A stretch of DNA of 59,590 nt from contig JAEYOY010000031.1 of NCBI GenBank assembly GCA_023411215.1, forward strand, positions 1 to 59,590, read 5' to 3'. Below are positions 25,742 through 34,737 of this stretch, in pieces. The position numbers and the translations under genes are program-made. Position 1 is the stretch's first letter, and each line of letters starts with the position of its first letter. The notes beneath the pieces are model-generated. The model ran no database searches and was not told the origin of the DNA. It worked only from the letters and a program-made list of their open reading frames with translations. Source of the DNA: Bacillota bacterium. GTDB lineage: Bacteria > Bacillota > Clostridia > Lachnospirales > Lachnospiraceae.

Positions 25742-27247
25742 ATGCCCAAGACGGAAGCAATTAAAACGCAACAGAGTGGATACGATGTCAAAAGAGTACA
25801 CAAGGTGAACTTTATAGCCACGATAGTGATCGTTAGCATACTATTAGTGCAGATATTAATTGCCAAGGGGATGGGTGAAGGTGTTAGGGCCATAATCGCA
25901 ACGGCTATTACTATTTTCTTATGTGTTATTAACTATTTCGTGCCAATCAATGAACGATTAAGAAGCTTATTATTTGCAACTCTAAATTTGGTTGCCGCAT
26001 TCGGATTGATGTATTTTTTTGGCTATACGTTGAATAAACACTATCTAATATTTACAACAATTGCAATGATCACCTTATATTTTAGGAAAGAATTAATTGT
26101 TATATTCGCAATTTTTGTGAATAGCGGGTATTTATTAATGTATCTATTTCGCCCGCAGAATTTACTATCTGATAATATAGCTTTAAAAGAATTTGTTACT
26201 GTTATTACCTTGATTAACGGAATTATGGTTCTTTTGTTTTTTCTGACTAAGTGGGGTAACGAGCTTGTGGAGCAAGCCGATAAAAAGGAAGAAGAATCAA
26301 AAAAATTACTTAATCAGCTAGAGAGTACCTTCCAGACGATAGAGGAAGGTGCCAGGTCCCTAAACAATAATCTTGGTGTGGTAGACACGCAGCTAAAAGG
26401 GATTAATGAAGCCAGCCTGGGTATCGTTGATTCAGTTCAGCAGATGGCAACTGCAATACAGGAGGAAGCAGCTAGTGTATATAGGATCAATGAATCAATG
26501 ACCCAATCTCTGCAGGTGGTGAATCGCACAATCGAAATATCAAACGGTGTTGTAGATAAATCAGGAGCGATGAGTAAGAAGGTTGAAGATGGTTGGAATA
26601 AGGTAAATGATGTGGCGGTGAATATGTCAACAGTAAGTACAGCTATTGGGACTACCGCCAATACGGTAAATGATCTTCAAACCAGTTTAAAAGAAATCAT
26701 TATTCTTTTGAATAACATCAAGACGATAGCCGCACAGACGAATCTGCTTGCACTAAATGCTTCTATAGAATCTGCACGTGCCGGCGAACAAGGAAAAGGC
26801 TTTGCTGTTGTTGCAGAGAACATTCGCGGATTGTCCGAACAGAGCAGGAAAATAGCAGACAATATCAGCGAAGTAACTACCGTAATACTGGAAAAGTCAG
26901 AGAATGCAGCTAGAGTGTCAAAGGAAGGGGAGAAAGCCACGAAAGAGGGAATGGATATTATCCGCGAAGTAGCATGCTTCTTTACTGACATGAAGGAATC
27001 TTATCAAAAGACGAATGATGAATTATCAAGGAGCATGAGAGAAATTGAAATAGCTGCTAAAAACTTCATTGAGGTACAGGAGCAGATAACGAATGTAGCA
27101 AGTATATCGGAAGAGAATTCTGCATCAACTCAAGAGATATTGTCCATCATTGAGGACGAGAGCTCTCAGATCTCTCAGATTAATTCTTCCGTTTCACAAG
27201 TGTATGACTTGAGTCAGAGGCTGAAAGATATGGTGAAGCAGGTATAA
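25742..27247 (+). CDS. Methyl-accepting chemotaxis protein without extracellular domain
   Basis: 501 residues. The N-terminal ~175 residues form about six membrane helices with only short loops, replacing the usual extracellular sensor. A coiled-coil adaptation and signalling domain follows, ending in the conserved tip EQGKGFAVVAENIRGLSEQS (~355-375), which contacts CheA/CheW. Without a ligand domain it may sense membrane state or a lipophilic or light/redox cue. ACGGAGG supports the start. It is monocistronic; no other chemotaxis gene is in the window. Confidence 0.92.
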   Translation: MPKTEAIKTQQSGYDVKRVHKVNFIATIVIVSILLVQILIAKGMGEGVRAIIATAITIFLCVINYFVPINERLRSLLFATLNLVAAFGLMYFFGYTLNKHYLIFTTIAMITLYFRKELIVIFAIFVNSGYLLMYLFRPQNLLSDNIALKEFVTVITLINGIMVLLFFLTKWGNELVEQADKKEEESKKLLNQLESTFQTIEEGARSLNNNLGVVDTQLKGINEASLGIVDSVQQMATAIQEEAASVYRINESMTQSLQVVNRTIEISNGVVDKSGAMSKKVEDGWNKVNDVAVNMSTVSTAIGTTANTVNDLQTSLKEIIILLNNIKTIAAQTNLLALNASIESARAGEQGKGFAVVAENIRGLSEQSRKIADNISEVTTVILEKSENAARVSKEGEKATKEGMDIIREVACFFTDMKESYQKTNDELSRSMREIEIAAKNFIEVQEQITNVASISEENSASTQEILSIIEDESSQISQINSSVSQVYDLSQRLKDMVKQV

Positions 27248-27359
27248 ACTGACCATAGATGGAAATGTACATAGCCGGAAAAGACTGTATTAATAAGAAT
27301 AATTTTATAAAAAAGTTAGAATTTTTTCTATTGATTTATCTAGAATTATCTTGTGAATA

Positions 27360-27368
27360 TGGTATAAT
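27360..27368 (+). promoter_or_regulatory. Extended -10 promoter of rubrerythrin gene
   Basis: TGGTATAAT is a perfect TATAAT with an extended TGn; no good -35 lies 17 bases upstream. It is about 85 bases before the ribosome site of the gene. Confidence 0.5.
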
Positions 27369-27457
27369 TAGCAAGAGTATTCTATAAGATTATTAGCCGG
27401 ACAATGGTATAAGATTAGGAGTACTTTTAATTTTGTTATAAGAAGGAGGATATATTT

Positions 27458-28051
27458 ATGGCAAATCTACGTGGAACAAAAACATTGGAGAATTTAATGA
27501 AATCCTTTGCGGGTGAGTCACAGGCAAGAATGAGATATACTTATTTCGCATCGGTAGCTGGCAAAGAAGGTTACAAACAAATTCAGAATATTTTCCTTGA
27601 GACAGCAGAGAATGAGAAGGAGCATGCAAAGGTATTTATGAAGCTGGCTCTGGAGCATCTTGATGGTGAGAATCCTGCCCCGGTTGAAATTAATGCAACC
27701 TATCCTTTTGCTTATGGAGATACCGCAGCAAACCTAAAATCAGCAGCAGACGGAGAGCATGAGGAAGCAGAATTGGATTATCCTGCATTCGCAAAGACAG
27801 CAAAGGAAGAAGGCTTCCCGGACATTGCAACTCGATTTCTTTTGATTGCTAAGGTTGAAAAGCATCACGAGGAGAGATATCGTAAGCTTCTTCAGAATAT
27901 TGAGAACGGAACCGTATTCAAGAAGGATGGCAAGGTATTCTGGAAATGTATCAATTGCGGTCACATTCACGAAGGTGATGCAGCTCCTGCTCTTTGCCCT
28001 ACCTGCCAACACCCGAGAGATTACTTCCAATTGTTGGATGACTGTTTCTAG
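27458..28051 (+). CDS. rbr: Rubrerythrin
   Basis: 197 residues. The N-terminal ferritin-like four-helix bundle carries the di-iron ligands (GESQARMRYTYFA, ENEKEHAK, EKHHEERYRKL). The C-terminal rubredoxin-like domain binds iron through CINCGHIHEG and CPTCQHPRDYF. It reduces hydrogen peroxide in anaerobes with electrons from rubredoxin or NADH oxidoreductases. A strong ribosome site (AAGGAGG) and its own terminator show that it is expressed alone. Confidence 0.96.
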   Translation: MANLRGTKTLENLMKSFAGESQARMRYTYFASVAGKEGYKQIQNIFLETAENEKEHAKVFMKLALEHLDGENPAPVEINATYPFAYGDTAANLKSAADGEHEEAELDYPAFAKTAKEEGFPDIATRFLLIAKVEKHHEERYRKLLQNIENGTVFKKDGKVFWKCINCGHIHEGDAAPALCPTCQHPRDYFQLLDDCF

Positions 28052-28075
28052 AATAATACAATTACATAATTTTCA

Positions 28076-28110
28076 TAATAAGAGGGTGTTCATTACACCC
28101 TCTTATTACA
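28076..28110 (+). terminator. Terminator of the rubrerythrin gene
   Basis: TAATAAGAGGGTGT pairs perfectly with ACACCCTCTTATTA (14 bp, 5-base loop). The tail is CATATA, so efficiency rests on the stem. Confidence 0.75.
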
Positions 28111-28262
28111 TATATATGAATATATAATAAATGATTTTATAATTATTTCACTTCCTTAATAGAGTTAAATATGCTAAAATATATCACAAATGAGTTTTAT
28201 GGGGAACCCAATCGAGAAGTAACGAAGGGCCTTCAAAAATGTGAAAGGTACAGGTGTTAGTA

Positions 28263-28943
28263 ATGAGTAATTTTTTTAACATGGATAATCCCTTCTTTAC
28301 TACGCTGGGAAAGATATGTGATATGCTTTTCATTAGCGTAGTATGGCTGCTGCTCTGTATACCGGTAATAACCATTGGGCCGGCGAATACAGCATTATAT
28401 TATGCAACGGTAAAGGTTATCCGAAGAGAAAGAGGCTATTTATTTCGGGAATTCTTTAAATCCTTTAAATTGAATTTTAAGAGGGCAGCAATTCTAGGTG
28501 TGATACTGACAATAATGTTTGTTGTTCTAGGTTTTGACCTGGTATGGGCCTATGCGAATTTAGGTAACGCAGGAAGTACCGGATCCATATTATTTGGTAT
28601 TTTTATTGCGATCACCTTCTTGTTGGTATGCTTTTCCTCTTATGCATTCCCCATATTATCTCGATTTGATATGACAGTAAAGCAGTTGGTGAAAGCAGGG
28701 GCATTCATGTCAATTAGGCATCTTCCTTCTACACTGGCGATGGTTGTTGTAACTGCGGCAGGAATTGTTGGTACATTTATTATACCGTTACTGATATTTA
28801 TTGTGCCGGCTACTGTTGTTTTAGTTAACTCTTTCCTCATGGAACGCATATTAAAGAAGTATATGCCGAAATCAGAAGAGACGGATGAAGAAGAGACGAC
28901 TGATGAAGAGCATTCTCGTAAGGATGAATGGTATTTGGAATAG
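28263..28943 (+). CDS. DUF624 (YesL-like) membrane protein
   Basis: About 226 residues with five or six membrane segments. The start MSNFFNMDNPFFTTLGKICD and the following IPVITIGPANTALYY are the hallmark of DUF624/YesL proteins, which often occur near sugar ABC transporters and regulators. None is nearby here, so the role is open. The C-terminus is a short acidic cytoplasmic tail (EETDEEETTDEEHS). ATG 28263 is preferred over an in-frame start three codons upstream. Confidence 0.8.
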   Translation: MSNFFNMDNPFFTTLGKICDMLFISVVWLLLCIPVITIGPANTALYYATVKVIRRERGYLFREFFKSFKLNFKRAAILGVILTIMFVVLGFDLVWAYANLGNAGSTGSILFGIFIAITFLLVCFSSYAFPILSRFDMTVKQLVKAGAFMSIRHLPSTLAMVVVTAAGIVGTFIIPLLIFIVPATVVLVNSFLMERILKKYMPKSEETDEEETTDEEHSRKDEWYLE

Positions 28944-29413
28944 TGTAAACAATGTGAATTAAAAGTAATTCCCAAAGTGAATTATATTCGCTTAGGAAGA
29001 AGCTGCGAAGTTCGCACAGTGGTGCTCACTCCTTGTTCTTACGGCGTTCCCGGCTTCACGGAAGATGTGGCTTGGATGTTAGCGCAAATTTATACATTTC
29101 GTATATCTAACTGAATATTTTGAGGTGCTTTCAGTCATTTTTAATAAAAATTAATATTTTCACAAAAATTTCTTTTCATTTACGTGAAAACGTGATATAT
29201 ACTATATATATAATTTTTGTATGGAGCGAAGGTGTTCTCGATTTTTTGAGGACACCTTTTTGTATATAGGGATTTATGCCCTATACACAAAAAAGCTTTG
29301 CTGGGATACGCATTCAAGCGTAAGGGCGAAAAGACTTTCTTACGATCAAAGCGTTCAACGCGTAATTGTCAGCGGAGCTGACACTATGTTCTAATCATGA
29401 GAGGAGATATGGT
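28944..29413 (+). other. Long structured leader region of glnN
   Basis: 470 bases without a gene. The AT-rich part ends in TATATATAATTTTT near 29200-29217 (probable promoter area). Downstream: terminator-like hairpin 29229-29261, hairpin TATAGGG/CCCTATA 29265-29285, outer stem GCTTTG/CAAAGC (29295-29300/29347-29352) enclosing two mutually exclusive small stems (TACGC/GCGTA and CGTAAG/CTTACG), and GTCAGC/GCTGAC at 29368-29382 just before the ribosome site. The layout suggests transcription attenuation. Confidence 0.6.
29229..29261 (+). terminator. Leader terminator upstream of glnN (attenuator candidate)
   Basis: AAGGTGTTCTC pairs with GAGGACACCTT (11 bp including one G-U) around GATTTTTT, followed directly by TTT G. 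It lies within the presumed 5' leader, 150 bases before the glnN start. Confidence 0.65.
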
Positions 29414-31522
29414 ATGTCGGAAAAATTAACAGAGCTATTTGGAATTGATGTATTTAATGATGCGACTATGGTAGAGCGTCTGCCTAAGAAAACATATGCA
29501 GCGCTAAAAAAGACGATTGAGAATGGAGAGGATCTGGATCCCAACGTCGCAGAGGTTGTTGCAAACGCTATGAAGGACTGGGCTATTGAGAGAGGGGCTA
29601 CACATTATACCCACTGGTTCCAGCCTTTGACTGGAATTACGGCAGAAAAGCACGATTCCTTTATCAGCCCTACCTCAGACGGTAAGATAATTATGGAATT
29701 CTCAGGTAAGGAATTAATCAAGGGTGAGCCGGATGCTTCCTCCTTCCCCTCTGGTGGTCTTAGAGCTACCTTTGAAGCAAGAGGCTATACCGCTTGGGAT
29801 TGTACCTCTCCGGCCTTCCTCAGAGAAGATGCTGCAGGTGTTACTCTCTGTATCCCTACTGCATTCTGTTCTTATACAGGAGAAGCACTGGATCTTAAGA
29901 CGCCATTACTTCGTTCTATGGAAGCTCTCAGCGTTCAGGCCGTTAGAATTATGAAACTGTTTGGTCACACCGATGTGAAGCGTGTTACTCCTTCCGTTGG
30001 ACCGGAACAGGAATATTTTTTAGTTGATAAAGCAAAATACTTAAAACGAGATGATCTTATCTTCACCGGTAGAACCTTATTTGGAGCAATGCCTCCCAAG
30101 GGTCAGGAGTTAGACGATCATTACTTTGGTAGCATTAAGGAACGTGTAGCTTCCTTCATGAAGGAGTTAAATATTGAGCTTTGGAAGATGGGTGTTACCG
30201 CTAAGACCCAACATAACGAGGTTGCACCGGCTCAGCACGAATTAGCTCCAATCTACGCATCTGCAAATATTGCTACCGATCACAATCAATTAGTAATGGA
30301 ATGTATGAAGAAGGTGGCTAATCGTCATGGTCTCGCTTGTCTTCTTCACGAGAAGCCCTTTGCAGGAGTGAACGGTTCCGGTAAGCATGACAACTGGTCC
30401 ATGGTTTCTGATACAGGTAAGAACCTTCTTGAGCCAGGTAAAACCCCTCATGATAATGTACAGTTCCTCTTAATATTGTCAGCAGTATTAAAGGCAGTGG
30501 ATCTTCACGCTGATCTTCTTCGTGTATCTGCTGCTAATCCTGGTAATGATCACAGATTAGGTGCTAATGAAGCACCTCCGGCAGTTATCTCCGTATTCTT
30601 AGGAGCACAGCTAGAGGATGTTATTTCTCAGTTGATTGAGACAGGCGAAGCGAAGAGCAGTAAGGACGGCGGTAAGCTGAATGTCGGTGTACACACAATT
30701 CCTGAGTTTAAGAAGGATGCAACGGATCGTAATCGTACTTCACCCTTTGCCTTTACCGGTAATAAATTCGAATTCCGTATGGTGGCATCCTCCATGTCCA
30801 TCGGAACTGCCAACACAGTGCTTAATACGATTGTGGCTGATGTATTTAGCGAGATGGCTGATGAGCTTGAAAAGGCTGAGAACTTCGATATCGCAGTACA
30901 TGATTTGATTAAGAAGACATTAACAGAACACCAGAGAATCGTATTCAATGGCAATGGTTATGCAGAGGCATGGGTAGAAGAGGCAGCAAGAAGAGGCCTG
31001 CCGAATATCAAATCCATGGTCGAAGCAGTTCCTGCTTTGGTTACGGATAAAGCAATTAAAATGTTTGAGAAACATCATGTTTTCTCATCAGTAGAGCTGC
31101 ATTCCCGTGCTGAGATCTTGTATGAGGCGTATACAAAAGCGATTAACATTGAAGCTAAGACGATGATCTCCATGGCGAAAGTAAAATACATCCCGGCGGT
31201 TATTTCATATACCAAAAAATTGGCGGACTCTATCAATGCAGTTAAGTCAGCAGTTGCTGATGCAGATGTCAGTGTTCAATGTGGGCTATTGAAGGAGATA
31301 TCCTCTCTTCTTACCAAGGCTCAGGTAGCATTGCTGAAGCTTCAGGAGGTTACAACACAGGCGAATTCCATCGGAGATATTGCAGAACAGTCAAAGTATT
31401 TTAAAGAGACTGTATGTCCGGCGATGGCAGAACTCAGAGCTCCGATCGATGCTTTAGAGGTATTGGTTGATAAGGAATTATGGCCGGTTCCTACCTATGG
31501 TGATCTGTTATTTGAGGTATAA
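29414..31522 (+). CDS. glnN: Glutamine synthetase type III (GlnN)
   Basis: 702 residues from ATG 29414 (GAGAGGAGA upstream); an open frame continues 16 codons earlier from a TTG but without a site. Length and the N-terminal SEKLTELFGIDVFND match the large type III enzymes typical of Bacteroides and clostridia, not the 440-residue GlnA. Active-site strings GPEQEYFLVD, NEVAPAQHELAP and NGSGKHDNWSM are present. It makes glutamine from glutamate, ammonia and ATP. It is monocistronic with a structured leader and its own terminator. Confidence 0.95.
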   Translation: MSEKLTELFGIDVFNDATMVERLPKKTYAALKKTIENGEDLDPNVAEVVANAMKDWAIERGATHYTHWFQPLTGITAEKHDSFISPTSDGKIIMEFSGKELIKGEPDASSFPSGGLRATFEARGYTAWDCTSPAFLREDAAGVTLCIPTAFCSYTGEALDLKTPLLRSMEALSVQAVRIMKLFGHTDVKRVTPSVGPEQEYFLVDKAKYLKRDDLIFTGRTLFGAMPPKGQELDDHYFGSIKERVASFMKELNIELWKMGVTAKTQHNEVAPAQHELAPIYASANIATDHNQLVMECMKKVANRHGLACLLHEKPFAGVNGSGKHDNWSMVSDTGKNLLEPGKTPHDNVQFLLILSAVLKAVDLHADLLRVSAANPGNDHRLGANEAPPAVISVFLGAQLEDVISQLIETGEAKSSKDGGKLNVGVHTIPEFKKDATDRNRTSPFAFTGNKFEFRMVASSMSIGTANTVLNTIVADVFSEMADELEKAENFDIAVHDLIKKTLTEHQRIVFNGNGYAEAWVEEAARRGLPNIKSMVEAVPALVTDKAIKMFEKHHVFSSVELHSRAEILYEAYTKAINIEAKTMISMAKVKYIPAVISYTKKLADSINAVKSAVADADVSVQCGLLKEISSLLTKAQVALLKLQEVTTQANSIGDIAEQSKYFKETVCPAMAELRAPIDALEVLVDKELWPVPTYGDLLFEV

Positions 31523-31626
31523 ATTTATTTCTTGTGATTAATCTTTTCTCATGATTTATTAGAAAGATAAAGGAAAAGCCGTTTCTTATGGATGAACGGC
31601 CTCAGACAGGTAGACAATTAAAAATA

Positions 31627-31671
31627 AAAAAACGGGTAGATTATTACAAAGGTAATCTATCCGTTTTTTTA
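31627..31671 (+). terminator. Terminator downstream of glnN
   Basis: AAAAAACGG plus TAGATTA pairs with TAATCTA plus CCGTTTTTT with one mismatch between them, ending in seven T. A weaker hairpin GCCGTT/AACGGC precedes it near 31575-31600. Confidence 0.85.
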
Positions 31672-31798
31672 CATATCCTTGTTAGTAAAAAGCACATATG
31701 TTATACTTCTTTATGTTGTCCATGATTTATACGTGCATGAAAAGCAAGGTGACAATATCTTCATTGTGATAGTATTAATCTTGAAGGGAGGGAAGCGA

Positions 31799-32653
31799 AT
31801 GGATTGGCTTGATAATATGAACGCGGCAATAGAATACATTGAAACGCATCTGGCAGAAGAAATCTCCTACGATCGCACCGCACAAATCGCCTGTTGTTCG
31901 ACTTATCATTTCCAGCGGATGTTTTCATACATCACAGGAGTACCATTGTCGGAGTATATCCGGCGCAGAAGGTTGACATTAGCGGCTTTCGAGTTGCAAG
32001 CCGGAAATTGTAAAGTTATCGATGCGGCATTAAAATACGGATACGAGTCGCCGGAAGCATTCAGCCGAGCGTTCAAAAAGCTACACGGCGTCATGCCGGT
32101 ATCAGCGCGTGATATAGGAGTTTCGCTTAAAGCCTATCCTAAGATGACCTTCTCTATCACAATTAAAGGAGATGTTGAGATGAAGTATCGCATTACAAAG
32201 CGAGAGGCGTTTCGTGTGTTCGGCGTTTACACGGACATTAGTACAAATCAGGAGACTGCGTTTGAACAGGTTCCGCAGTTTTTCAGAAAGTGCGATGAAG
32301 ACTTGGTGCCAGACGAGATCAACGAACTTTTGGGTCGTTTCAATGATAATCACACAATTTCAGCGTTGTACGACCATTCAGAAAACACATTTAAGTACAT
32401 GCTTTGCCAGTTCTTACCCAAAGGCCTTTCTGTACCGGATAAATTTACGGTACTTGATGTTCCTGCTGCGACATGGGCTGTCTTTGATGTGCCGGACTGT
32501 GAAATTCAAGCCATGTGGAGACGAATCTGGACCGAGTGGTTTCCTACCTCTGGATATGAAGCGGTGAAGGGCGTACAATTCGAGATGTACTACGGGTTAG
32601 CCAGCCATGAAAATGTCTTCGGAGAGATTTGGATTCCAGTCAAGAAGAAATAG
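31799..32653 (+). CDS. AraC-family regulator with GyrI-like effector-binding domain
   Basis: 284 residues from ATG 31799, which has GAAGGGAGGG upstream; an open frame 40 codons longer has none. The N-terminal ~100 residues are a two-HTH AraC domain (YDRTAQIACCSTYHFQRMF, YGYESPEAFSRAFKKLHG). The C-terminal ~155 residues match the AraC effector-binding/GyrI-like fold (YRITKREAFRVFGVYTDIS), which in relatives binds drugs or small hydrophobic compounds. Codon choice looks somewhat more GC-rich than neighbours, which may hint at transfer. Flanked by terminators, so a single-gene unit. Confidence 0.9.
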   Translation: MDWLDNMNAAIEYIETHLAEEISYDRTAQIACCSTYHFQRMFSYITGVPLSEYIRRRRLTLAAFELQAGNCKVIDAALKYGYESPEAFSRAFKKLHGVMPVSARDIGVSLKAYPKMTFSITIKGDVEMKYRITKREAFRVFGVYTDISTNQETAFEQVPQFFRKCDEDLVPDEINELLGRFNDNHTISALYDHSENTFKYMLCQFLPKGLSVPDKFTVLDVPAATWAVFDVPDCEIQAMWRRIWTEWFPTSGYEAVKGVQFEMYYGLASHENVFGEIWIPVKKK

Positions 32654-32691
32654 TCTTATCTTTCGGTTTAACCCAAAAAAAAGATAGCTAT

Positions 32692-32725
32692 AGAAATGGA
32701 TGCCGGAAGGTGTCCATTTCTTTTT
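32692..32725 (+). terminator. Terminator after the AraC/GyrI-like gene
   Basis: AGAAATGGA pairs with TCCATTTCT across a 12-base loop, followed by TTTT. Confidence 0.8.
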
Positions 32726-32817
32726 GGTGTATTTCGCCGTGCGGCTTTTATTGTGCGTTCGTGTACTGCAGGATTCCATATTATTCCATAAAAGAAGTCT
32801 CTTTAATAAAAATATGC

Positions 32818-32846
32818 TTGACAAGGAGAGATTTTTCCTTTATATT
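32818..32846 (+). promoter_or_regulatory. Promoter of the fab locus
   Basis: A consensus -35 TTGACA (32818-32823), exactly 17 bases, and -10 TATATT (32841-32846). It is the strongest sigma-A-type promoter seen in the window and lies ~114 bases before the fabT start. Confidence 0.85.
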
Positions 32847-32862
32847 TTGATTATCAAAATAT
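32842..32862. promoter_or_regulatory. FabT-type operator overlapping the fab promoter
   Basis: A perfect inverted repeat with 10-base arms ATATTTTGAT and ATCAAAATAT around a central T. Its core TTTGATTATCAAA is the FabT box as I recall it from streptococci. It covers the -10 box and the expected start point, so bound repressor would block initiation. The MarR/FabT gene lies directly downstream, implying autoregulation. Confidence 0.8.
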
Positions 32863-32959
32863 TTGCCATACAAAGTAATATTGAATGTAAAAAAGCATTC
32901 ATATGATTTGTATAGCAGGCATATGTGGGGTACCTGATTGATGCATGGGAGTGAAGCAC

Positions 32960-33418
32960 ATGAATGAGAAACTGATTGAAATTAATAAGATGCTTGTTGA
33001 GGCATATGATGACGTAAACCATATAGAGGAATACTCAATCAAGCAGGGAGCTTTCAATGATTTGTCAATAACGGAGATTCATACCGTAGAAGCTGTCGGT
33101 CTGTACGGATCAAAGACTATGTCTGAGATAGCAACAGAGCTGGGAATAACGATGGGTACATTAACAACTGCCGTTGACAAGTTGATTAAAAAGGGCTATA
33201 TGGAACGCAGCAGAAGCAGCTCGGATCGTAGGATTGTGAACGTCAATCTGACGAAGAGGGGCAAGCTGGCATACAGAATTCATGAAAAGTTTCACTTGGA
33301 TATGGTAAAGGCAATCATGCAGGATTTTACACAGCAGGAGGAAGAAGTATTGTTGACTGCCTTAAGTAAGCTGAACAAACATCTGAAGGATATTTACCTT
33401 GGATCAGACAAGAGATAG
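32960..33418 (+). CDS. fabT: MarR-family regulator of fatty-acid synthesis (FabT-like)
   Basis: 152 residues from ATG 32960 (GGGAGTG upstream). A MarR winged helix: TMSEIATELGITMGTLTTAV recognition region and wing RSSSDRRIVNVNLTKRG. It is the first gene of the fab cluster, as in streptococci, where FabT with acyl-ACP as corepressor represses fab genes but usually not fabT-proximal essential steps equally. The FabT-type palindrome over its own promoter supports the identification. Confidence 0.88.
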   Translation: MNEKLIEINKMLVEAYDDVNHIEEYSIKQGAFNDLSITEIHTVEAVGLYGSKTMSEIATELGITMGTLTTAVDKLIKKGYMERSRSSSDRRIVNVNLTKRGKLAYRIHEKFHLDMVKAIMQDFTQQEEEVLLTALSKLNKHLKDIYLGSDKR

Positions 33419-33453
33419 ATTGGCGCTATTACTGTGTTAAGGAGGACTCCATA

Positions 33454-34431
33454 ATGAGACGCGCAATTATTATCGGAACAGGTAGTTATGCTCCGGAATA
33501 TAGAATGACAAATGATGATATGGCAAAGCTGGTTGAGACTAGTGATGATTGGATAGTAACGAGGACGGGAATCAAGGAAAGAAGAATTTCAACCGGTGAG
33601 AATACCTCAGACCTGGCCTATATAGCGGCATGCAGAGCTTTACAGAAAGCAGAACTCGAAGTAAAGGATATTGATCTTATTATTTGTGCAACTATTACAC
33701 CTGATTCTTTTATGCCATCTGTGGCATGCATGGTTCAACAACGATTAGGAGCAACGAGAGCAGCAGCCTTTGATTTAACAGCGGCATGCAGCGGTTTAAT
33801 CTACGGAATGGCCTGTGCGGCCTCCTTCATCGAGACAGGGATGTATCAGAATATACTGGTGTTAGGAGCAGAGACGTTATCAAAGGCTCTGGATTGGACC
33901 GACCGATCCACCTGTGTTCTCTTTGGAGATGGTGCAGGAGCAGTAGTATTAAGTGCTTCTGACACCGGTAAAGGAATATCCGCTATCCATCTGTTAAGTG
34001 ATGGGAGTAAGCAGGATTATCTGTGTCTGCCTGCATTACCATTACGTAATCCAATGGTACCGGATAAGGATGAACCGCCTCGCGCAATTACGATGAAGGG
34101 GCAGGAGGTATTCAAGTTCGCAGTGAGAAGCATCACAGAACATATCCATACCGTACTGAAGAAAGCTGATATATCGGTGAATGAGATTAAGTATATCGTA
34201 ACCCATCAGGCAAATTGTCGAATTATTGAACAAGCGGCTAAATCGGCTAAGATCCCGATTGAAAAATTTTATATGAATCTGGACCTGTATGGGAACACTT
34301 CTGCAGCCTCCATTGGAATTGCCCTGGATGAAATGGTTCAAAAGGGAATGCTTGCAGCCGGTGATAAGTCGATTTTGGTTGGATTTGGTGGTGGAATGAC
34401 CAGTGGGGCGATATTGGTTGAGTGGGCGTGA
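33454..34431 (+). CDS. fabH: 3-oxoacyl-ACP synthase III FabH
   Basis: 325 residues. It starts fatty-acid elongation by condensing acyl-CoA with malonyl-ACP. The catalytic triad is visible: Cys112 in LTAACSGLIYG, His in VTHQANCRII (~245) and Asn in YGNTSAASIG (~275). The N-terminal DDWIVTRTGIKERRI is typical. AAGGAGG precedes the start, 35 bases after fabT. An unusual 850-base repeat-filled gap separates it from acpP. Confidence 0.96.
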   Translation: MRRAIIIGTGSYAPEYRMTNDDMAKLVETSDDWIVTRTGIKERRISTGENTSDLAYIAACRALQKAELEVKDIDLIICATITPDSFMPSVACMVQQRLGATRAAAFDLTAACSGLIYGMACAASFIETGMYQNILVLGAETLSKALDWTDRSTCVLFGDGAGAVVLSASDTGKGISAIHLLSDGSKQDYLCLPALPLRNPMVPDKDEPPRAITMKGQEVFKFAVRSITEHIHTVLKKADISVNEIKYIVTHQANCRIIEQAAKSAKIPIEKFYMNLDLYGNTSAASIGIALDEMVQKGMLAAGDKSILVGFGGGMTSGAILVEWA

Positions 34432-34437
34432 GCTTAT

Positions 34438-34527
34438 TGATCGAGTGTAGGTAGAGATAGTGATCGAGTGTAGGTAGTGAAGTGACCGAGTGTAGGTAGT
34501 GAAGTGACCGAGTGTAGGTAGAGATCA
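34438..34527 (+). repeat. Tandem repeat, four copies of 22-23 bases
   Basis: Units of the form TGAYCGAGTGTAGGTAG followed by AGATAG/TGAAG/AGATCA begin at 34438, 34461, 34483 and 34505. Two inner units are nearly identical. They start seven bases after the fabH stop codon. Confidence 0.9.
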
Positions 34528-34673
34528 TGATTGAGGGATGTATAAGGTATTTTGCTTGCCTTTCCTTCCCGGCGGGATGTTTCTTACAAGCCTCTTAGCA
34601 GAGTCTTGACGAAACATGAACTCCCTTGGTCAGCCGGTCTGCGCAAAATCTCTTATACTATCCCTCAATCATG
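34526..34673 (+). repeat. 148-base hairpin element in the fabH-acpP gap
   Basis: CATGATTGAGGGAT and ATCCCTCAATCATG form a 14-bp perfect terminal stem, continued inward by GTATAAG/CTTATAC and ATTTTGC/GCAAAAT with small bulges. The apical ~85 bases are GC-richer and could fold further. It abuts the 22-base tandem array. Either a MITE-like insertion or a structured RNA. Confidence 0.8.
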
Positions 34674-34737
34674 GGATATACGTTACATGAGTTATGATTA
34701 TAATTTGGTATCATAGACGAAAACGGAGATGAAAATG

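Noticed and set aside
32629..32906. Overlapping short ORFs between the AraC/GyrI-like gene and fabT
   Set aside because: They cross a terminator, promoter and operator and have no ribosome sites.
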